Source: Salinibacterium sp. NG253 (lineage in GTDB: Bacteria; Actinomycetota; Actinomycetes; Actinomycetales; Microbacteriaceae). Taken from it: a DNA stretch of 64,000 bases. Of this stretch, positions 16,510-25,855 are shown piece after piece. The stretch is from the NCBI RefSeq assembly GCF_015864945.1, contig NZ_JADYWF010000001.1, forward strand, positions 1,674,378 through 1,738,377, in the 5' to 3' direction. The translations under genes were made by a program, and so were the position numbers. The notes beneath the pieces were generated by a model. It did not search any database and was not told the DNA's origin. It saw nothing but the letters and a program-made list of their open reading frames with translations. Numbering within the stretch: the stretch's first letter is position 1; each line of letters begins with the position of its first letter.

Positions 16510-17642
16510 CCACTCACACCCAGACCACTGACGTGGAGACTTCTGCGATCACCCTCACTGGCATCACGAAGAGCTATTCGGCCGCCTCCCCTGCCGCGCT
16601 GCGCGAGGTGAACCTCGATATTTTGCCGGGCACGAGCACCGCGATTGTGGGGCCGAGCGGTTCAGGCAAGAGCACGATTCTGCGCATCATTGCCGGTCTT
16701 GAGGATGCCGATGGTGGCCAAGTGCGCCTCAGCGGTCGGGATGTCACAGCGCTTCTGCCGGAGCAGCGCGGTATCTCGATGGTGTTCCAGCGCCCGCTGC
16801 TGTTTCCGCATCTGACGGTGCTCGACAATGTCGCGTTTGCCGATCGCGCGGCAGGACTCAGCCGCGGGCAGGCTCGGGAGCGCGCCCGCGAGCACCTAGA
16901 ACTGGTGCAGATGGGGGCATTCGCATCCCGCTCGCCACACTCGCTTTCGGGCGGCCAGCAGCAGAGAATCGCTGTGGCACGGGCTCTCGCCGCAAAGCCA
17001 TCCGTGCTGCTGCTCGACGAACCGTTCAGCGCCCTCGATCCCGGGCTGAAAGATGAGATGCACGCGATGATTGCGAGCATCCGGGAGGCCGTGAATCCGA
17101 CCATCCTCTTCGTCACCCATGACCGTGATGAGGCGAGCGCGATGGCCGAACGGATCGTTGTCCTTGAGAACGGTCAGTTGCTGCAACACGACACTGTCGA
17201 CAACGTTTTTCACCGGCCGGCATCGCTCGCGGTTGCTCGACTTCTTGGCGGCAAGAATGCGTTCGCTGGGGAGGTCAGGAACGGGGTGCATCATTCCGCG
17301 ATCGGCGCCGTCGCCATCAGTTCCACGGTTGAATCGGGCCCCGCAACGCTCGTCTTCCGCCAGGAAGCGGTCTCCGCTTCAGCGCGCGTCCCCGATAACC
17401 GAACGGATGCTTCGCCACCTGTCACTCGCGATTCAGATGCCACCGCGTGCCAGAGTCGCGGCCCGCGCGAGCTGCACGGCGTCGTCACCTCTGCCATTCA
17501 GCGCGGCCCGCGTCGCGAGCTTCTCGTTCGAGTCGGAGACGCCGAGATCCGCACCGAGGCAGCCCCCGGCGCGCTTCTCTCAGCTGGCGATTCCGTCACG
17601 GTTTCTCTGCCGTGCGAAGCGCTCTGGACGGTTCCCTCTTAG
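16506..17642 (+). CDS. ABC transporter ATP-binding protein with C-terminal regulatory domain
   Basis: 378 residues. Walker A GPSGSGKS (49-56), signature LSGGQ (147-151), Walker B LLLDEP (168-173) and switch His205 are all present, so it is a competent ATPase. After about residue 245 there is a TOBE-like beta-rich extension of about 130 residues, longer than in YnjD and typical of sugar, spermidine, iron or molybdate importers; it contains a low-complexity stretch around DNRTDASPPVTRDSD. ATG 16506 overlaps the permease TGA. Last gene of the transporter operon. Confidence 0.87.
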   Translation: MTTHTQTTDVETSAITLTGITKSYSAASPAALREVNLDILPGTSTAIVGPSGSGKSTILRIIAGLEDADGGQVRLSGRDVTALLPEQRGISMVFQRPLLFPHLTVLDNVAFADRAAGLSRGQARERAREHLELVQMGAFASRSPHSLSGGQQQRIAVARALAAKPSVLLLDEPFSALDPGLKDEMHAMIASIREAVNPTILFVTHDRDEASAMAERIVVLENGQLLQHDTVDNVFHRPASLAVARLLGGKNAFAGEVRNGVHHSAIGAVAISSTVESGPATLVFRQEAVSASARVPDNRTDASPPVTRDSDATACQSRGPRELHGVVTSAIQRGPRRELLVRVGDAEIRTEAAPGALLSAGDSVTVSLPCEALWTVPS

Positions 17643-17686
17643 CCGCGCAATTGCCGAAGCTGGCGACGCCGGGCAGCCATTGGGGG

Positions 17687-18394
17687 CTAGACCGGCTCGG
17701 GCGCAATCTGCTCGTCAGCTGGCGGCACGATCTGGTCGTTCTCTAAGACGGCATCATTTTTACGGATGCGCCTCACCACAAGTACACCAGCGACCGCGAG
17801 GACCCCGATGGCTCCGAGCGCGAAGTAAAAACCGTCATTGAGCTCTGCACCGTAAGCGCCCACCGCGACATACGCGAGCGTGCCCGGGATGATGCCGATG
17901 ACAGTACCGAGGGCGTAATCCCGCACGCGCACGGCGGTCAGCCCTGCGGCGTAGTTGATGAGAGTAAACGGGAGTACGGGGATGAGGCGAAGGGCAATCA
18001 CCGACAGCAGGCCCCGGCGCTGAAACATGTCATCGACAACGCGCACTCGCCCACCGGTGAAGTGCTCGACGGCATCCCGCCCCAAGTATCGTCCGAGCCA
18101 GAACGAAAGCGCAGCGCCGATCAGGGCGCCGATCAGCACGATGAGACTGCCGATCCAGAGCCCCCAGGCAACCCCGCCCGCGATACTGAGCACACTTTTC
18201 GGTATTGGGGTGAGCGTGAGAAGCGCATACCCAGCCACAAAGATGGCGATCCCCGGGCTTCCTGCGCTCTTCGTCCATTCGTGAATCTCATCCGTAGAGG
18301 GGATCTGCACGGTCAACGCGACGATCACGATCGCCACGAGGATTGCGAGAAGAACGCCAGCGCGCCACAGAGTTGAGGCGCGGGGCTTTGTCAT
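17687..18394 (-). CDS. TVP38/TMEM64 (DedA-superfamily) membrane protein, copy 2
   Basis: 235 residues, the same length as the copy at 12636-13343. The blocks FWLGRYLGRDAVEHFTGGRVRVVDDM and RLIPVLPFTLINYAAGLTAVRVRDY match copy 1 almost residue for residue; divergence is mainly in the termini. ATG 18394 is supported by the matching start of copy 1 (KNKRASALW versus TKPRASTLW), by the TAGCAT -10 box 7 bases upstream in both, and by the conserved 18-base element 36 bases upstream. Convergent with the ABC transporter. Confidence 0.85.
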   Translation of the reverse strand: MTKPRASTLWRAGVLLAILVAIVIVALTVQIPSTDEIHEWTKSAGSPGIAIFVAGYALLTLTPIPKSVLSIAGGVAWGLWIGSLIVLIGALIGAALSFWLGRYLGRDAVEHFTGGRVRVVDDMFQRRGLLSVIALRLIPVLPFTLINYAAGLTAVRVRDYALGTVIGIIPGTLAYVAVGAYGAELNDGFYFALGAIGVLAVAGVLVVRRIRKNDAVLENDQIVPPADEQIAPEPV

Positions 18395-18429
18395 GAGCCC
18401 AATGCTACGGCTCCCCTGGACCCGCGATG

Positions 18430-18447
18430 TGTGATCGGGCTTACTCA
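18430..18447 (-). promoter_or_regulatory. Promoter element conserved between the two TVP38 paralogues (copy 2)
   Basis: TGTGATCGGGCTTACTCA matches the element at 13379-13396 at 15 of 18 positions and has the identical 36-base distance to the start codon. The duplication therefore included the promoter, or both keep a common regulator site. Confidence 0.5.
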
Positions 18448-18518
18448 GCGGCACACTGGTGCCGATGAGGAACTCCCGTTCCCTGCTTTCGTGAGGAAAG
18501 TTATGGCAGCATTAGCGA

Positions 18519-19547
<1,029 letters not shown>

Positions 19548-19591
19548 CCCGCCACCGCACAACAGCTGCAGTCGCTGTGGGAGGGTAGAGC

Positions 19592-20359
19592 GTGAGCTCT
19601 CCCACGGCGCAGCAGCACCACGACGAAGTACTCGGTGCGCTTTCCGCGCTCGCTGCAGAGACGGGCATCTCGCTCGAACGCGGCAAACTCGTGCGGGCCG
19701 ATCGCCGCTCCCAGTTCGAGTACTTCGGTCTGCGCACGCCCGACCGACGTCGCCGAGTCGCGGCTGGGTTTTCGTTCACCGGCCAGGATTCGGCATCCGT
19801 CCTCGCTGCGTGGGATGAGATCTGGCACCTCGCCGACAACGGCGATGTGATGTTCGCAGCCCTCGATTTCTATCGGCGCCGGATCGGTTCACGCCGTTGG
19901 ACCGCGGCAGACAGCGCCGAGTTCTGGAGCACCGCCGTCGGCTGGATCGAGCGCATCGACAACTGGGCTCACGCCGACGACCTTGCCCGGCTGTATTCGT
20001 TCGCGCTAGCCGACCAGCCAGAACTCGTGTATCCGACGCTCGAGGAGTGGAGCCGCTCCGACAACGAACGGCAGCGCCGCATCGCAATGGTGAGCCTCAT
20101 CCACTACAGCGGCAAGAACGCCGTCTTCATGCCGATCGAGCCCTGCCTTAGCCTGCTCGCGAACTCCGTGACAGACCGGCGCGAGACCGTCTCGAGCGCG
20201 CTCGGTTGGGTACTGCGCGAACTGCTCGCCGTGCATCCGGATGCCGTACTCGCGTTTCTTACGACCCATGCTGCGAGCATGCCGCGGCCTGCCACTCGCC
20301 GCGCGACGGAGCGGCTGCCGCAACCCGAGCGCGACCGCGTGCGCGCTTCGCTCGCTTAG
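19592..20359 (+). CDS. DNA alkylation repair (AlkD-like) HEAT-repeat protein
   Basis: 255 residues from GTG 19592, all predicted helical. The segment FWSTAVGWIERIDNWAHADDLARLYS near residue 110 resembles the AlkC/AlkD-family core, where Trp and Asp residues line the DNA-binding concave face. AlkD-type enzymes remove positively charged N3/N7 alkyl purines. Length is close to the usual 220-240. The match is by pattern, and a non-catalytic HEAT-like protein of the same superfamily remains possible. Confidence 0.7.
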   Translation: MSSPTAQQHHDEVLGALSALAAETGISLERGKLVRADRRSQFEYFGLRTPDRRRRVAAGFSFTGQDSASVLAAWDEIWHLADNGDVMFAALDFYRRRIGSRRWTAADSAEFWSTAVGWIERIDNWAHADDLARLYSFALADQPELVYPTLEEWSRSDNERQRRIAMVSLIHYSGKNAVFMPIEPCLSLLANSVTDRRETVSSALGWVLRELLAVHPDAVLAFLTTHAASMPRPATRRATERLPQPERDRVRASLA

Positions 20360-20410
20360 CTCTGACCCGGTCGGCAAGACCTCCACGCTGTTCTTGTCAG
20401 ACGACGACGC

Positions 20411-21697
20411 CTACGGCACTGATCCCTGCGACCTCTGTCGCGAGCCCACAGCCATGGCCGTGCCGCCGATGCACAGCACCGCTGCACCAGCCGCAATTGC
20501 TACTGCGTACGCTCGAGAGTCCAAGCTCGCTCCCACAGCGGAAGCACGAAACGAAACCCACGAGAGAAGCTGCGACGTGACTATCGTCGCCAGCGTTGAC
20601 GAAAGTCCAAGAATAGGCACGCTCACTGCTGTGATGCGCCCCATGAATCCGGGCGGGGTGGCGGCCTGCAGGATGGGGCCCTGCGCCACCACATAGACGG
20701 CAAACGCGATTCCCGAAAGCAGCATCAGTAGTGATGCCGACCAGAAGTCACGGGTAAAGGCGTAGCCGAAATAGCTCACGCCGAGGAGAACAATCGCGAT
20801 CGGGAAGAGCCGTTCACTTCCGACCTTATGCAGAAGTGGGGTGGCGAAAACAGCACCAATGAGTCCGCCGAGCGAGAATGTCGCAGCAACGATGCCATAC
20901 TGCGCCGCGCTGAGCTGAAGCGTTTCGAGAGCGAAGAGCGACAACACGGCGTTGTTGATTCCCAACGAGACGCCATAGAGGCCAACACCCACGATCACCA
21001 GCCGCACCGATCGCACTCGCCATGCCGTTGCGAGCCCGTTTCGAAAGCGAGACCAGAACGCCGTGATCTCGGGATCGGAAACCGGTACCACCGCGAGCTT
21101 TCTCGTTTGGGTAATGACTAACGCCGACACCAAAAAGGTCAGCATGGTTATCGTGAGCGCAGGGATGGCACCGTAAAGCGCAAATAGGATGGGGCCAAGC
21201 GCAGCCGCGATGGTCGCGACACCCAGGCTTGCGAACATGCTCTTGCTCGACGCATCTACGCGCCGCGAAACAGGGATGACTACTTGCATGAGGGCCGCTC
21301 GTGCTGGATTGAAGAACTGCGAAAGCACCGAGATGCCCACCAGCAGACAGAGCAACGAGCCGATCGTCAGTCCTCTACTGGGCGTGGTCGCTGCGAGCAC
21401 AATGACCGGAGCTATCAGGACGGCACGCAACAGGTCGGCCTTGATCATGGTGGGCTTGGCCCTCCACCGATCTACCCATACCCCGGCGAACGGTGCCACA
21501 AAAAGTCGCGGGGCTGATGACGCAATCACCACGGCAGCCACGTAAGTCGGAAGTAGCGGGTCACCCTTAGCCAGGTCGAGGACAAGCCACACCGTCACGG
21601 TCGCTCCGAGAATGAATTCACCGAACGATGAGGTGGCTTGAGCGACCCACAGCAACGCAAAGTTTCTACTGACGAGAAATCGCGCTTCGCTGGTCAT
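20411..21697 (-). CDS. Major facilitator superfamily transporter, MefA/enterobactin-exporter-like
   Basis: 428 residues with twelve predicted membrane segments. N-terminal RNFALLWVAQATSSFGEF and the loop FAGVWVDRWRAKPTMIKADLLRA correspond to the MFS motif A region of MFS_3/MefA-type exporters. ATG 21697 is chosen over the preceding TTG. It lies 7 bases after a 63-residue gene on the same strand. Likely drug or metabolite efflux; substrate unknown. Confidence 0.83.
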   Translation of the reverse strand: MTSEARFLVSRNFALLWVAQATSSFGEFILGATVTVWLVLDLAKGDPLLPTYVAAVVIASSAPRLFVAPFAGVWVDRWRAKPTMIKADLLRAVLIAPVIVLAATTPSRGLTIGSLLCLLVGISVLSQFFNPARAALMQVVIPVSRRVDASSKSMFASLGVATIAAALGPILFALYGAIPALTITMLTFLVSALVITQTRKLAVVPVSDPEITAFWSRFRNGLATAWRVRSVRLVIVGVGLYGVSLGINNAVLSLFALETLQLSAAQYGIVAATFSLGGLIGAVFATPLLHKVGSERLFPIAIVLLGVSYFGYAFTRDFWSASLLMLLSGIAFAVYVVAQGPILQAATPPGFMGRITAVSVPILGLSSTLATIVTSQLLSWVSFRASAVGASLDSRAYAVAIAAGAAVLCIGGTAMAVGSRQRSQGSVP

Positions 21698-21704
21698 CAA
21701 TCGA

Positions 21705-21896
21705 CTACCGGTCGTGCCGCTTCTCGGAATCCTCGGACTCGTCCGCAGCGGTCACGACAGGCTTCGTGGCGCGCTTCGATGTCTCGTCGAAAACTTGGGG
21801 ATCGCCGTTACCGCCACCGTTGGCTTGCAGAACGCTCTGCGCGATATTCGCTGCCGTCGCGCCGAGGCGATAGAGGAACGTGGTGATTGCGGCCAT
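21705..21896 (-). CDS. Small hypothetical protein upstream of the MFS exporter
   Basis: 63 residues. Amphipathic N-terminal helix (AAITTFLYRLGATAANIAQSVL), then a charged Asp/Glu/Lys-rich tail. ATG 21896 has AGGG about 8 bases upstream and the frame ends 7 bases before the exporter, so coupling is plausible. No family recognised. Confidence 0.45.
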   Translation of the reverse strand: MAAITTFLYRLGATAANIAQSVLQANGGGNGDPQVFDETSKRATKPVVTAADESEDSEKRHDR

Positions 21897-21933
21897 GCTG
21901 CAACCCTAAGCGAATAAGCGAGAAAAGTTCCGT

Positions 21934-22671
21934 TCAGGCTGCGCCGAGCTCGGTCGAGATGTCGCGGGCGACTGAATGCAGCAGCGGCAGGTGAGCCTTG
22001 AGAGCGTTGAGATCGGCTGCCATCCGGATCGCTGTGATCGAGAGCGCGCCCACCACCCCGGCCGGTCCGTGGATCGGCACGGCGATACAGTTCACGAAGT
22101 CTTCGAACTCACCGTCGTCGACCGCCCAACCACGGGCAGCGACGGTGGTGAGTTCGGCATCCAGTTGGGAGCGCGACGTCAGGGTTTTGTCGGTGAACTT
22201 CTCCCACACGACGCCGGCGAGCACGGCATCCCGATCGTTAGTGGGTAGTTCGGCCAGAATCGTTTTGCCGACGCCGCTGCAATAAGGGCGCGCTGGGCTG
22301 CCGATGCGCGAATACATGCGCACCCCGCTGGTGTCTTCGACCTTGTCGACGTACACAATGCTGTGGTCAACGAGGGCGGCGAGATGGATGGTGTTTCCGA
22401 CGGTGCGGTGAAGTTTCAGCAGGCGGTCGTGGGCGATCTCGCGCAGATCAAGGCTGTCAGATGCCTGGTGGGCGAGCGCAATGAGGTGCAGGCCGAGCAC
22501 GTACTCGCCATTCTTTCGCTTGCGCAGGTAGCCAACTTCTTCGAGCGACTGTACTTCGCGGAACATCGTTGAGCGGTGCACTCCGAACTCCTCGGCGAGC
22601 TCACTGACGCTTGCAGGGCGCAGGGCGACCGAATCGATGATGCGTGCTGCACGACGAACGCTCTGCGACAT
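21934..22671 (-). CDS. IclR-family transcriptional regulator (KdgR-like)
   Basis: 245 residues. N-terminal winged helix-turn-helix (about 3-60) with SVSELAEEFGVHRSTMFREVQSLEEVGYLRK, then the IclR effector domain containing GSPARPYCSGVGKTILAELP and AVPIHGPAGVVGALSI. ATG 22671 has AGAGGAAG 5 bases upstream. It is divergent from the sugar-acid kinase gene with a perfect palindrome between them, so it most likely represses the KDG kinase/KDPG aldolase operon and itself until a keto-deoxy sugar acid binds. Confidence 0.88.
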   Translation of the reverse strand: MSQSVRRAARIIDSVALRPASVSELAEEFGVHRSTMFREVQSLEEVGYLRKRKNGEYVLGLHLIALAHQASDSLDLREIAHDRLLKLHRTVGNTIHLAALVDHSIVYVDKVEDTSGVRMYSRIGSPARPYCSGVGKTILAELPTNDRDAVLAGVVWEKFTDKTLTSRSQLDAELTTVAARGWAVDDGEFEDFVNCIAVPIHGPAGVVGALSITAIRMAADLNALKAHLPLLHSVARDISTELGAA

Positions 22672-22721
22672 CCGGGCTTCCTCTCGTTGCTGCACTGGCG
22701 GAGCTTTACCCCGCTCGCACA

Positions 22722-22740
22722 TGTTGCACTATATGCAACA
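22722..22740. promoter_or_regulatory. IclR-type operator, perfect palindrome TGTTGCA-N5-TGCAACA
   Basis: Seven-base arms with a 5-base A/T-rich centre (CTATA), in the 89-base gap between the IclR gene and the kinase gene. An additional half-site TGTTGCA follows at 22742-22748. IclR/KdgR-family operators are of this general size, so assignment to the adjacent regulator is a strong inference. Confidence 0.7.
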
Positions 22741-22760
22741 GTGTTGCACAGGATGCGCAC

Positions 22761-23669
22761 ATGGTCGATAGTGGAACTGTGCAGACGACGACGCAGCCGG
22801 AGATCATCACGATCGGCGAGACCATGGTGCTCATCGCACCCACGGTCGCCGAGCCCATCGAAACCGCCGAACTGTTCCACCTCGAAACGGGTGGCGCCGA
22901 GTCGAACGTTGCCGTGCACCTCTCGGCTCTCGGCCATCACGCCGCGTGGGCAAGCCACCTCGGCACCGATGCTTTCGGTCGCCGCGTTGAACGCCAATTG
23001 CGCGAGCGCGGTGTTGATACAAGTCTCGTGAAATTCACTCCGGATGCCCCCACCGGCTTTTACTTCAAGGATCCCGGCAACGGTGTGACCTACTATCGCG
23101 CGGGTTCTGCCGCATCAGCAATGACGCCGGATGATCTCGCCGAGGTTCCGTTCGAGCAGGCTGCCATCACCCACATCTCGGGCATCACGCCGTCGCTCTC
23201 GGCCTCCTGTGCCGCGCTCATCGAGTCAGTGCTCGATCGTGCGCAGCACCGCGACACCGTCGTGAGCTTCGATGTGAACTATCGCGCTGCCCTGTGGCCC
23301 GTCGCCGAAGCCGGCCCCACACTGCTGGCCCTCGCCCGCCGTGCGAACATCGTGCTCGTCGGTCTCGATGAAGCCGAAGTGCTCTGGGGCACGACGACTC
23401 CCGAAGAAGTGCGCGCGCTGCTCGAAGACCCTGACTTTCTCGTGATCAAAGACGGTGACGTCGGCGCTACTGAGTTCAATGCGGAGGGCCACGTGTTCGT
23501 GCCAGCCCACAAGGTGGATGTCGTCGAAGCCGTCGGTGCCGGAGATGCCTTCGCGGCTGGTTACCTCAGCGGCTACCTCACCGGGCTCACTCCGGAACAG
23601 CGCTTGGGACTCGGCCACGACCGCGCTGCCCTCGTGCTGCAATCGACAACCGACCTCCCCACGCTCTAA
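22761..23669 (+). CDS. kdgK: PfkB-family sugar kinase, probable 2-keto-3-deoxygluconate kinase
   Basis: 302 residues. The PfkB signature GAGDAFAAGY gives catalytic Asp262; GGAESNVAVHLSALG near residue 44 is the N-terminal PfkB signature; TYYRAGSAASAM (110-121) and DVNYRAALW (171-179) are the residues that read keto-deoxy sugar acids in KdgK. It phosphorylates KDG (or KDGal) to the 6-phospho form, feeding the aldolase 35 bases downstream. Start ATG 22761 is preferred; GTG 22779 is an alternative. Confidence 0.85.
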   Translation: MVDSGTVQTTTQPEIITIGETMVLIAPTVAEPIETAELFHLETGGAESNVAVHLSALGHHAAWASHLGTDAFGRRVERQLRERGVDTSLVKFTPDAPTGFYFKDPGNGVTYYRAGSAASAMTPDDLAEVPFEQAAITHISGITPSLSASCAALIESVLDRAQHRDTVVSFDVNYRAALWPVAEAGPTLLALARRANIVLVGLDEAEVLWGTTTPEEVRALLEDPDFLVIKDGDVGATEFNAEGHVFVPAHKVDVVEAVGAGDAFAAGYLSGYLTGLTPEQRLGLGHDRAALVLQSTTDLPTL

Positions 23670-23704
23670 CTCTTCTCCCCCATACCGCTGAAAGGCTCAC
23701 TCTC

Positions 23705-24322
23705 ATGGCTCAGATCTCTAACGCATCGCTCGACCAACTCTTCGACGGCCAGCCCCTCATGGCGATCCTTCGCGGCTTCGGCGTCGAACGCAGTGTTGCC
23801 CTCGCGCGCACCGCGTGGGAGCTCGGCATCGACTCCGTAGAAGTGCCCATCCAGAGCGACGAAGATGTTGAAGCACTGCGCGCCGTCGTTGCCGCCGGCA
23901 AGGAGCTCGGCAAGTCCGTCGGCGCCGGAACCGTCGTCACCCTCGAACACGTGCGTCAAGCTGCGGATGCCGGAGCGGCCTTCACCGTCAGCCCCGGCTT
24001 CGACCTCGACGTCGTTCGCGCCTCGTTCGAAGCGGGCATGCCGCCGCTGCCGGGCGTCGCCTCCGCCACCGAGGTTCAGACCGCACAAGCCGCTGGCCTC
24101 ACCTGGGTGAAAGCCTTCCCCGCATCACTTCTCGGCACGAGCTGGTTTGGCGCCATGCGTGGGCCGTTCCCCGCGATGCGTTTTGTTGCGACCGGAGGAA
24201 TGGATGCCGGCAACGCCGGCGAGTACCTCACCGCGGGCGCAAAGGTTGTTGCGGTCGGTTCGGCACTCGCCGACGAGACCCAGTTGCCGCGCCTCGCGGA
24301 ATTGCTCGCCGCACGCAACTAG
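23705..24322 (+). CDS. eda: 2-keto-3-deoxy-6-phosphogluconate aldolase
   Basis: 205 residues, the normal size for KDPG/KDPGal aldolase. The Schiff-base lysine is Lys136 in WVKAFPAS, with Glu46 in SVEVPIQS as general base and Arg23 in ILRGF for phosphate/carboxylate binding. Cleaves KDPG to pyruvate and glyceraldehyde 3-phosphate. Together with the kinase it completes the lower Entner-Doudoroff route for uronic acids; no hexuronate dehydratase is adjacent. Confidence 0.88.
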   Translation: MAQISNASLDQLFDGQPLMAILRGFGVERSVALARTAWELGIDSVEVPIQSDEDVEALRAVVAAGKELGKSVGAGTVVTLEHVRQAADAGAAFTVSPGFDLDVVRASFEAGMPPLPGVASATEVQTAQAAGLTWVKAFPASLLGTSWFGAMRGPFPAMRFVATGGMDAGNAGEYLTAGAKVVAVGSALADETQLPRLAELLAARN

Positions 24323-24336
24323 CGAGCTGAGCACCC

Positions 24337-24774
24337 TTAGTTTTCGACGGAGGGCTTCACGGCAACGATGGTGCCGTGCACGTTGGCTACCGCTGCGAGC
24401 GTGTTGTAGACAGTGCCGTAGTGGTTGAGGTTGCGATGCAACATCTCCACACGTCGGTCATCTTCGTTCGTGACGAGCCGAATCTCATACTCAAACTCAA
24501 CGAACTTCGGTGGCGCATCTTGGCGGCGTGAGCGCACATCAATCTCAGCACTCTCGTAGCTGAACGGGATCAGAGCTGCGGAGCGCTCCACATTCTTGAG
24601 CATGCACGCGGCCAGCGCTGACGCGAGCAACTCTGCCGGCCCGGGGAGCCCAGAAGGTTCGTCGGCATCCCAGAGTGCATCGATCGGGATCGTTTGGTTG
24701 CCAGCGTGAATCGATGCCTCTTCGCGCGCAACACTTCGCCCGTGAACTTCGTACGTCGTCGGTGCCGTTGTCAT
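24337..24774 (-). CDS. OsmC-family peroxidase-like protein
   Basis: 145 residues. The OsmC core is seen in GPAELLASALAACMLKNVERSA (first catalytic Cys in the long helix). The second family cysteine near the C-terminus is replaced (EMLHRNLNHYGTVYNTL has none), so the thiol peroxidase activity may be reduced or altered. ATG 24774 has AAGGAG 7 bases upstream. Convergent with the aldolase gene with only 14 bases between. Confidence 0.78.
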   Translation of the reverse strand: MTTAPTTYEVHGRSVAREEASIHAGNQTIPIDALWDADEPSGLPGPAELLASALAACMLKNVERSAALIPFSYESAEIDVRSRRQDAPPKFVEFEYEIRLVTNEDDRRVEMLHRNLNHYGTVYNTLAAVANVHGTIVAVKPSVEN

Positions 24775-24828
24775 GAGAGCTCCTTCATCGTTGTGCGGCG
24801 CCAGCCTCGCCAACGCCGCCGGAAAAGC

Positions 24829-25593
24829 CTAACGCCCCGCGATCTCCACGGGCTGCAGCGTCGCACTCTTCGGTTCTCGGTTGTCGCCCGAGGAACGCCC
24901 GGTGAGGCGGCGACCAATCCAGGGGAGCACGTATTCACGCCAGTAGGCCGCGGTGCGGGGCCGGGCGTCATCCGCGGGCCCTTCGTCTGCAGCAAAGTCG
25001 GGCACGGGAACTTCGAGCGCCGACAACACGTTGCTCGCCACCCGCGCATGACCGCGCGCGTTGAGGTGCAGCTTGTCGACCGACCAATACCGCAACTGCG
25101 TGAGTTCTTGGTCTGCCCAGTTATTCACGAAAGTCACGTTGTCTTTCGACGCCCGCGCCATGACCTCTTGGGCCAACCGGTCGCCGCGCGTGGCCATCAC
25201 CGAACCGAACGGCAAGTGCTTGCTGGGGTTGCCACCACTCAGCAGCAGAACATGGATGCCGCTAGCTGTCGCCGTATCGACTGCGGCCAGCAGCTGGTCG
25301 GTGATCGATTCCAGCGAAACTCGGGGGCGCATAATGTCGTTTCCGCCGCCGTTGATGCTCATCAGCTGGGGCCGGAGGGCGACCGCGGCCTGCAGCTGCT
25401 CCCCCGCGATGGGCGCCAAGAGCCGTCCGCGAATGGCGAGGTTCGCATAGGTGACCGGCTCAGGCGATGCGAGCGCAAGGCCGAGAGCAACTTGGTCTGC
25501 CCAACCGCGCACCCGGCCATCCGGCAGTTCATCTCCGACGCCCTCAGTGAAACTGTCACCGATGGCGACGTAGCTTGTGAACTGATGAGACAT
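24829..25593 (-). CDS. SGNH/GDSL hydrolase
   Basis: 254 residues. Block I GDSFTEG (Ser14), block II around LAIRGR, block III GGGND, and block V DKLHLNARGH (Asp and His) are all present, so it should be an active esterase or lipase-like hydrolase. No signal peptide, so cytoplasmic; natural substrate unknown. ATG 25593 has GGAAGG upstream; it follows a small membrane protein gene by 6 bases. Confidence 0.85.
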   Translation of the reverse strand: MSHQFTSYVAIGDSFTEGVGDELPDGRVRGWADQVALGLALASPEPVTYANLAIRGRLLAPIAGEQLQAAVALRPQLMSINGGGNDIMRPRVSLESITDQLLAAVDTATASGIHVLLLSGGNPSKHLPFGSVMATRGDRLAQEVMARASKDNVTFVNNWADQELTQLRYWSVDKLHLNARGHARVASNVLSALEVPVPDFAADEGPADDARPRTAAYWREYVLPWIGRRLTGRSSGDNREPKSATLQPVEIAGR

Positions 25594-25599
25594 ACAGCG

Positions 25600-25788
25600 T
25601 TACCTTCCGAAGGGGGAATCGGGGCGGCGCCAAATCACGACGAGCGCAGTGGCGATCGGCCCGAAGATGAGGGCGAGAAGAAACCACACCCAGCGCCGAC
25701 GATGCTTCATTTCCGCAAGGCCGGCGGTGACAATAGCGAGGGCAATCCACGCCCAACTGCCATCGAGAAGTGTTTGAGTTTCAATCAT
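25600..25788 (-). CDS. Small two-helix membrane protein
   Basis: 62 residues: hydrophobic segments at about 13-25 and 33-51 separated by the basic loop MKHRRR. TAGGCT lies 6 bases before ATG 25788, a leaderless arrangement. It precedes the GDSL gene closely, so the two are probably co-transcribed. Similar tiny proteins appear as PLD-nuclease-N-like or unknown membrane proteins; function not assigned. Confidence 0.55.
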   Translation of the reverse strand: MIETQTLLDGSWAWIALAIVTAGLAEMKHRRRWVWFLLALIFGPIATALVVIWRRPDSPFGR

Positions 25789-25855
25789 CCCGCCAGCCTA
25801 CGCCTGGGCCGGAGGACGGCGGCCACGCGCCAAAGATCGGCACGCGGCCAAGGGG

